IMG/VR virus record: IMGVR_UViG_3300035684_000008
Coordinates: 1 to 32,952 of that record
From: a virus
DNA: 32,952 nt
Strand: one strand, 5' to 3'
In this document: positions 29,333-32,952 of the stretch, piece by piece
How positions within the stretch are numbered: the first letter of the stretch is position 1
Layout of the letters: each line of letters starts with the position of its first letter
Notes under the pieces: model-generated
Told to the model about the DNA's origin: nothing
The model's database searches: none
The model's input: the letters and a program-made list of their open reading frames with translations, nothing else
Made by a program: the position numbers and the translations under genes

Positions 29333-30415
29333 ATGCCACAGTTTTTCTCTACAGAACATACGAGGGTCCTCGAGGAAGCGATCCGCGAGCTCGAGACGGA
29401 TCCGAACGAGTATATCGGCGCGCGCTACATGCCCGCCGTCGACGTGCCTGCCTCGATGGTCTACGTCGATATCTGGGAGTCGCGCGGCGGCCTCGTGAAG
29501 GAGCATACGCTTGGGACGGATCCTCAGTCCGCGCCGAAGCGCCAGTTCCGGACGATGTCGTTCAGCTCGGGGGCCTATAAGGAATTTATCCGCTTCAACG
29601 AGGCGGATATCCTTCGGCTTCGCGAGCTCGGGCTCAACGACCAGTCGAAGCGGGGGATCAGGCAGCACCTGAACGAGAACGTGCTGACGCTGAACAACCG
29701 TATCGAGTCGCGTATCGAGCTCCTTCGCTGGCAGGCGATGCTTAACGGCTACTTCGTCTATGACGGCAAGGTCGTCGACTTCGGCGTCCCCGCGCTGAAC
29801 CAGGTCGCCCCTGCCGTGCCTTGGGGCGAGAGCGCGGGCGGCAGCTTCACTACGGCTATCCCCGAGGCCGATCCGTTGCGGGATCTCCTCTGGTGGCTGA
29901 CTGGCGGTTACGCTCCTTTCCGTAAGTACAAGGTCACCCGCATCGTGATGAACCCCAACACCGAGCGGATGTTCCTCGAGAACCCGAAGGTGCGGGCCCT
30001 CATCGGTCCTCGTTTCGCGGCCGCGGACTTCGCGGGTCTGACCCTGAAGAACGTCGCCGCCTTCCTGATGCCGGGCCTGCCGGATATCGAGATTTACAAC
30101 GGCTGGTACCAGTCCGAATCCGAGGATCCGATCACGGGTAAAATCACCGTCGGCGATGCAGTCTACTTCATCCCGGACGGAAAGATTTTCTTCGAGGTCA
30201 AGCTTCCAGGTGGCGCCAACACGGTCGGGGATTTCCAAATGTCCCTCAACCTGTCTAACGGCTCGATCGATAACCCCGCGACGGGTAAGTTCGTTATCGT
30301 CAAGGAGCATATCGAGGACAAGCCGGAGAACCCGTATATCGACGTCATCGGTGGCGTCTACGGTGGCCCTCGTCTCAAGCGCGGTTTCGACTTGCTGAGC
30401 GCGACGGTCATCTGA
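29333..30415 (+). CDS. Major capsid protein (lambda gpE-like)
   Basis: 360 residues, with CAGGAGGACC before the ATG. The HK97-fold E-type pattern is present: an N-terminal arm (LEEAIRELETDPNEYIGARYMP), a long helix (NVLTLNNRIESRIELLRWQAMLNGY), KVTRIVMNPNTERMFLENPKVR, DIEIYNGWYQ and a C-terminal domain (FIPDGKIFFEVKLPGG). It makes the icosahedral shell. It follows the decoration gene directly and is followed by a strong hairpin, consistent with high expression. Confidence 0.9.
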   Translation: MPQFFSTEHTRVLEEAIRELETDPNEYIGARYMPAVDVPASMVYVDIWESRGGLVKEHTLGTDPQSAPKRQFRTMSFSSGAYKEFIRFNEADILRLRELGLNDQSKRGIRQHLNENVLTLNNRIESRIELLRWQAMLNGYFVYDGKVVDFGVPALNQVAPAVPWGESAGGSFTTAIPEADPLRDLLWWLTGGYAPFRKYKVTRIVMNPNTERMFLENPKVRALIGPRFAAADFAGLTLKNVAAFLMPGLPDIEIYNGWYQSESEDPITGKITVGDAVYFIPDGKIFFEVKLPGGANTVGDFQMSLNLSNGSIDNPATGKFVIVKEHIEDKPENPYIDVIGGVYGGPRLKRGFDLLSATVI

Positions 30416-30424
30416 GAGTACCAC

Positions 30425-30475
30425 GCCCCCAAGTAGGGGCAAAGGTCGGGGGCAGCGGCAACAGCGCCGCTGCCC
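30425..30475 (+). terminator. Tandem hairpins after the major capsid gene
   Basis: A small stem GCCCC (30425-30429) with GGGGC (30436-30440), then GGGCAGCGGC (30450-30459) paired with GCCGCTGCCC (30466-30475), ten perfect pairs with a six-base loop, and TCTCATT after. Either a partial terminator or a stabiliser of the capsid message. Confidence 0.6.
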
Positions 30476-30498
30476 TCTCATTCAGAAAGGAAACAGGT

Positions 30499-31110
30499 AT
30501 GGCTGACAATAAGAAGACCGTGAAGGTGAAGATCCTCCAGCCGGTATCGGGCTGGCGCCCCGGCGATATCGTCGAGGTCGACGAGGCGATCGCTAACCAC
30601 ATGACCCGCGAACGCCAGATTTACGACGGCGCGAAGCTGGTACCGTTTAAGACGGCCGAGCTCGTGGACGCTAACGCCGCGACCGCATCGTCGATGGATA
30701 TCGCGAACCTGACCGTTAAGGATATGGCCGACGTGGGCCTCAAGAACGTCGCTACGCCTCCGCCGGGCGTCTCCGTAGATCCGGCAACGGGCGCCCCAGC
30801 TCCTCGCCTCTCGACCACGACTAACGAGTCGATCCCGCTCGCGACCGGCGCGCCTCTCGCATCGGTTCAGGCTAGCGAGCTCGACCAGGAAAGCCAGGCC
30901 GCGGACGAAGGCGCTCCCGGGTACGACGGAAGTAACCCGCTTTCGCGTGACCGTGACGGCACCGCTAAGGCCCCGGAGCCAAAGCCTGCCGACGCGACCG
31001 CCCCGAAAGCAGGCGAGCAACAGGCCGGCGATAAGAGCCCGGTTCAGAAGCTCGCCGACACCGCCGGGAAGGTCGCGGACGCGATCAAGCCCCAGAAGAA
31101 AACAGCGTGA
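30499..31110 (+). CDS. Unknown head-region protein with a Pro/Ala-rich tail
   Basis: 203 residues, with CAGAAAGGAAACAGG before the ATG. Residues 7-45 form a small beta unit (KVKILQPVSGWRPGDIVEVDEA), like a capsid-surface or head-tail accessory fold. The remaining part (about 60-203) is Ala/Pro/Asp-rich and disordered, with acidic and finally Lys-rich ends (VQKLADTAGKVADAIKPQKK). May be a head fibre or a connector accessory. No family recognised. Confidence 0.6.
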   Translation: MADNKKTVKVKILQPVSGWRPGDIVEVDEAIANHMTRERQIYDGAKLVPFKTAELVDANAATASSMDIANLTVKDMADVGLKNVATPPPGVSVDPATGAPAPRLSTTTNESIPLATGAPLASVQASELDQESQAADEGAPGYDGSNPLSRDRDGTAKAPEPKPADATAPKAGEQQAGDKSPVQKLADTAGKVADAIKPQKKTA

Positions 31111-31133
31111 CCCGAGTAGGGCCAGGAGGATAA

Positions 31134-31739
31134 ATGCCGTCAGCTCGCCCGATCTACTCGACTCTCGATAACGTCAAGCAGCGCCTAGCCGGTAAGGTTC
31201 AGTTCCAGCGCCGCTCGGGCGTCGTCGAGGAAGGCGAGATGTCGGACGACCTCCTGGCCCAGCTCATCGTCGACGCCGAGACCGAGGTCGAAGCGGACCT
31301 CAGCTCCCGGTACGCGGTCCCGTTCGTCACGATTCAAGGGGGCCCGTTCCGTACGCTGCCGGATCACTCCCAGCGGGCTATCCGTACCGCGGTCGAGTTC
31401 AAGGCGGTAATCCTCATCCTCGGCACGGATTTCGGCCGGAGCAGCCCGGTGAACGGTGAGGGCTACCTCCGTTTCGCGTCCGAGCAGTACGAGACCTACG
31501 TCCGAAAACTTCTCGGGCAGAATCAGGAAGGCGCCAACGCGGGACGCTTCAAGTACGCGCCACCGATCGAGGGCCTCCGGCTCGCACCGCACAACCGCGA
31601 GGCTGACGACGGCTACCGCGGGATGCTGATCAATACCGACCAGTCGACACGCGATTCGGTATCGACCGCGATCGAGCAGGTCAGCGGGCGGATCCCGGGT
31701 AAGCGTCGGCTTCCGCCGATCGGAGGGTCGTTCCGATGA
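31134..31739 (+). CDS. Head-tail connector protein (DUF1320 / gp36-like)
   Basis: 201 residues, with AGGAGGATAA before the ATG. The N-terminus (YSTLDNVKQRLAG, then LLAQLIVDAETEVEADLSSRYAVPF) matches the layout of small helical connector proteins that bind under the portal and close the capsid. Helices follow to about residue 130 (AIRTAVEFKAVILILG). The C-terminal Pro/Arg part is extended. The start/stop overlap with the next gene is ATGA. Confidence 0.75.
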   Translation: MPSARPIYSTLDNVKQRLAGKVQFQRRSGVVEEGEMSDDLLAQLIVDAETEVEADLSSRYAVPFVTIQGGPFRTLPDHSQRAIRTAVEFKAVILILGTDFGRSSPVNGEGYLRFASEQYETYVRKLLGQNQEGANAGRFKYAPPIEGLRLAPHNREADDGYRGMLINTDQSTRDSVSTAIEQVSGRIPGKRRLPPIGGSFR

Positions 31740-32368
31740 GCGCAGGGATGAAGGTCGACGTTCGGGCCCTTCGTGACCTCGCGGCGGCGATGGAAAGCCC
31801 AGCGCTTATTTCGGAGATGGAGCAGCTCCCGGCCCGGAGAGAAATCGCTGCTCTCGTCGGCCAGGCGATCGCCGATAACTTCGCGCAGCAGGGGCCGGGC
31901 TGGGAACCTCTCAAGGGCGAGACGATCCGCCGGAGCGTCGCCAAGAAGGTACTGAAGCATCACGAGAAGCTGGTACTGAGCCAGATGGGCTTCAAGAGTA
32001 AACAGGGAGTCCGTAAGGCGCGCCGTATGGCGGAGTTTCACGAGAAGGTCGGTGGCCGCCTCGAGGCGCACGAGGCCCAGAATAAGGGTACGGATCGCGC
32101 TAATCGAATGATCCTTCAAAGAACCGGCCTCCTAAAAATGTCGGCGACTACGCCCGGGGGCCAGCACAATATCTGGCGCCGCGACGGGGTAAACCTCGTC
32201 TGGGGAACCGACCTCGTATACGCCGGCGTTCACAACTACGGAAACGCCGAGCGCGGGATCCCTCAGCGCGAGTTCCTCGTGATCCGCGAGCAGTGGCAAC
32301 AGCAGCTCGAGGAGTACGCAATCCAGCGCGCGCAGGCGATTATCGAGCAGCACCTGGGTGGAAGATGA
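31736..32368 (+). CDS. Virion morphogenesis protein (gpG / gpS-like tail completion)
   Basis: 210 residues from ATG overlapping the preceding stop. NFAQQGPGWEPL near 49-60, an RTGLLKMS helix near 129-136, VWGTDLVYAGVHNYGNAERGIPQREFLVI near 155-183 (read in shorter pieces: VWGTDLVYAG, HNYG, IPQREFL) fit the Mu gpG / P2 gpS family that completes head-tail joining. The insert of about 50 residues (about 65-120, Lys/Arg-rich) is longer than usual. Followed by the next gene with an ATGA overlap. Confidence 0.8.
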   Translation: MSAGMKVDVRALRDLAAAMESPALISEMEQLPARREIAALVGQAIADNFAQQGPGWEPLKGETIRRSVAKKVLKHHEKLVLSQMGFKSKQGVRKARRMAEFHEKVGGRLEAHEAQNKGTDRANRMILQRTGLLKMSATTPGGQHNIWRRDGVNLVWGTDLVYAGVHNYGNAERGIPQREFLVIREQWQQQLEEYAIQRAQAIIEQHLGGR

Positions 32369-32952
32369 ATGAGAAGTACGGGCAAAGGGTCAACGAGGCG
32401 GAGATCGCGGCCGATTTTCTAAGCGGACCGGGCCAGTTCCTCGTCAAGCGGACTCTCGCACAGATGGCCAAGGTCCCCCCATTCGTCGCCATGTTTGGGC
32501 CCTATCGTACGACCGGATCCTCGGAGCTCGCGGCCGCGGCGCAGGCTCAACGCTGGTCCGACTACGCTCGGTACGACTGGTCGGTCCGTCAGCTCCCGGC
32601 GATCTCGGTATACGAGGCCGAGACGGAGACGAAAGAATCGTCGAGCGGACCGATGAACGGGACAGTAGGGATACAGGTATTCTGGCCCGCCAACCTCCGG
32701 CGCTCGGACCTGGCGCGCGTTCCGAACGCCTTTAAAGGCGCCATCGTCAACTTTTTTGAGTCCGAGTCGGTAACGCAAATGCTCGACGAGCACCACCTGA
32801 TCGAGCGTCCCGAGAAAGTCCCGGGTCTGAAGGAATTCGGGCGGTCTATTACGTGGTCGCCGAACGTCGAGGGTATCATTGAAAATACGCTCGTTCCGGT
32901 TACTATGTTGTCCGTGAGGTACAGGATCGATATGGGATCCTGGTATCGCTAC
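32365..32952 (+). CDS. Probable tail-joining gene, 3' end outside the window
   Basis: At least 196 residues from ATG at 32365 (ATGA overlap) open to the right edge. Visible pattern: a helix-led start (EAEIAADFLSG), PPFVAMFGPYRTTG, then a strand-rich core (TVGIQVFWPANLRR) and KEFGRSITWSPNVEG, compatible with tail-terminator or joining proteins that follow gpG-like genes in Mu-like clusters. Identification rests mainly on place in the gene order. Confidence 0.6.
   Translation, partial: MNEKYGQRVNEAEIAADFLSGPGQFLVKRTLAQMAKVPPFVAMFGPYRTTGSSELAAAAQAQRWSDYARYDWSVRQLPAISVYEAETETKESSSGPMNGTVGIQVFWPANLRRSDLARVPNAFKGAIVNFFESESVTQMLDEHHLIERPEKVPGLKEFGRSITWSPNVEGIIENTLVPVTMLSVRYRIDMGSWYRY

Noticed and set aside
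29312-30481. Long minus-strand frame opposite the major capsid gene
   Set aside because: It mirrors the capsid reading frame, is Arg/Asp/Leu-biased, and shows no motif; the plus strand capsid protein is unambiguous.

Overview
The window is about 33 kb of a high-GC tailed double-stranded DNA phage genome (Caudoviricetes), or a prophage of one. The evidence is a contiguous set of virion genes: terminase small and large subunits, portal, MuF-type head protein, capsid protease/scaffold, decoration protein, major capsid protein, head-tail connector and gpG-like protein. These sit with recombination genes (RecT-like, RusA-like), an HNH nuclease and a lysis enzyme. No integrase, host housekeeping gene, tRNA, rRNA or CRISPR array was seen. 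The host cannot be named from sequence alone. Strong AAAGGAGG-type ribosome sites, frequent GTG/TTG starts and stop/start overlaps (ATGA, GTGA, TTGA) point to a high-GC bacterium.

Layout. 1-876 (+): end of an unknown gene, a one-helix membrane protein (holin or spanin candidate) and an M15-type endolysin. 724-1580 (-): small regulatory-type genes (two Cys-pair proteins and a ribbon-helix-helix protein). 1581-2482: about 900 bases with no convincing gene, but with a terminator, a long GC-rich hairpin and promoter-like boxes. 2483-5710 (+): zinc-ribbon protein, RecT-like annealing protein, HNH nuclease and four unknown overlapping genes. 5691-8131: a compact cassette around an AT-rich divergent promoter region, with a ParB-like protein and a DXD glycosyltransferase leftward, and an unknown gene plus a ribbon-helix-helix protein rightward, closed by a terminator. 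8148-10689 (+): unknown phage genes, a complete CheY-like receiver protein and a RusA-like resolvase. 10788-12672 (-): a reversed three-gene cassette with a DHxHP-type fibre protein, an unknown protein and a permuted papain-like (C92/NlpC-P60-like) enzyme.

12725-32952 (+) is the late region: small terminase, six small genes (two membrane, two zinc-binding), large terminase, four small genes, a fibre module of five or six genes (17368-24047), then portal, MuF, protease with a nested scaffold start, decoration, major capsid, connector and gpG-like genes, running out of the window in a probable tail gene. Placing the whole fibre/receptor-binding module between large terminase and portal is unusual.

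Most noteworthy: (a) the ParB-like plus glycosyltransferase pair, a candidate DNA or surface modification system; (b) a virion-side set of proteins that reuse the same N-terminal anchor and the same beta-rich domain; (c) a nested scaffold start inside the protease gene; (d) a phage-borne response-regulator receiver with all key residues; (e) the reversed fibre/C92 cassette. All functional calls come from reading motifs by eye; no database search was run.
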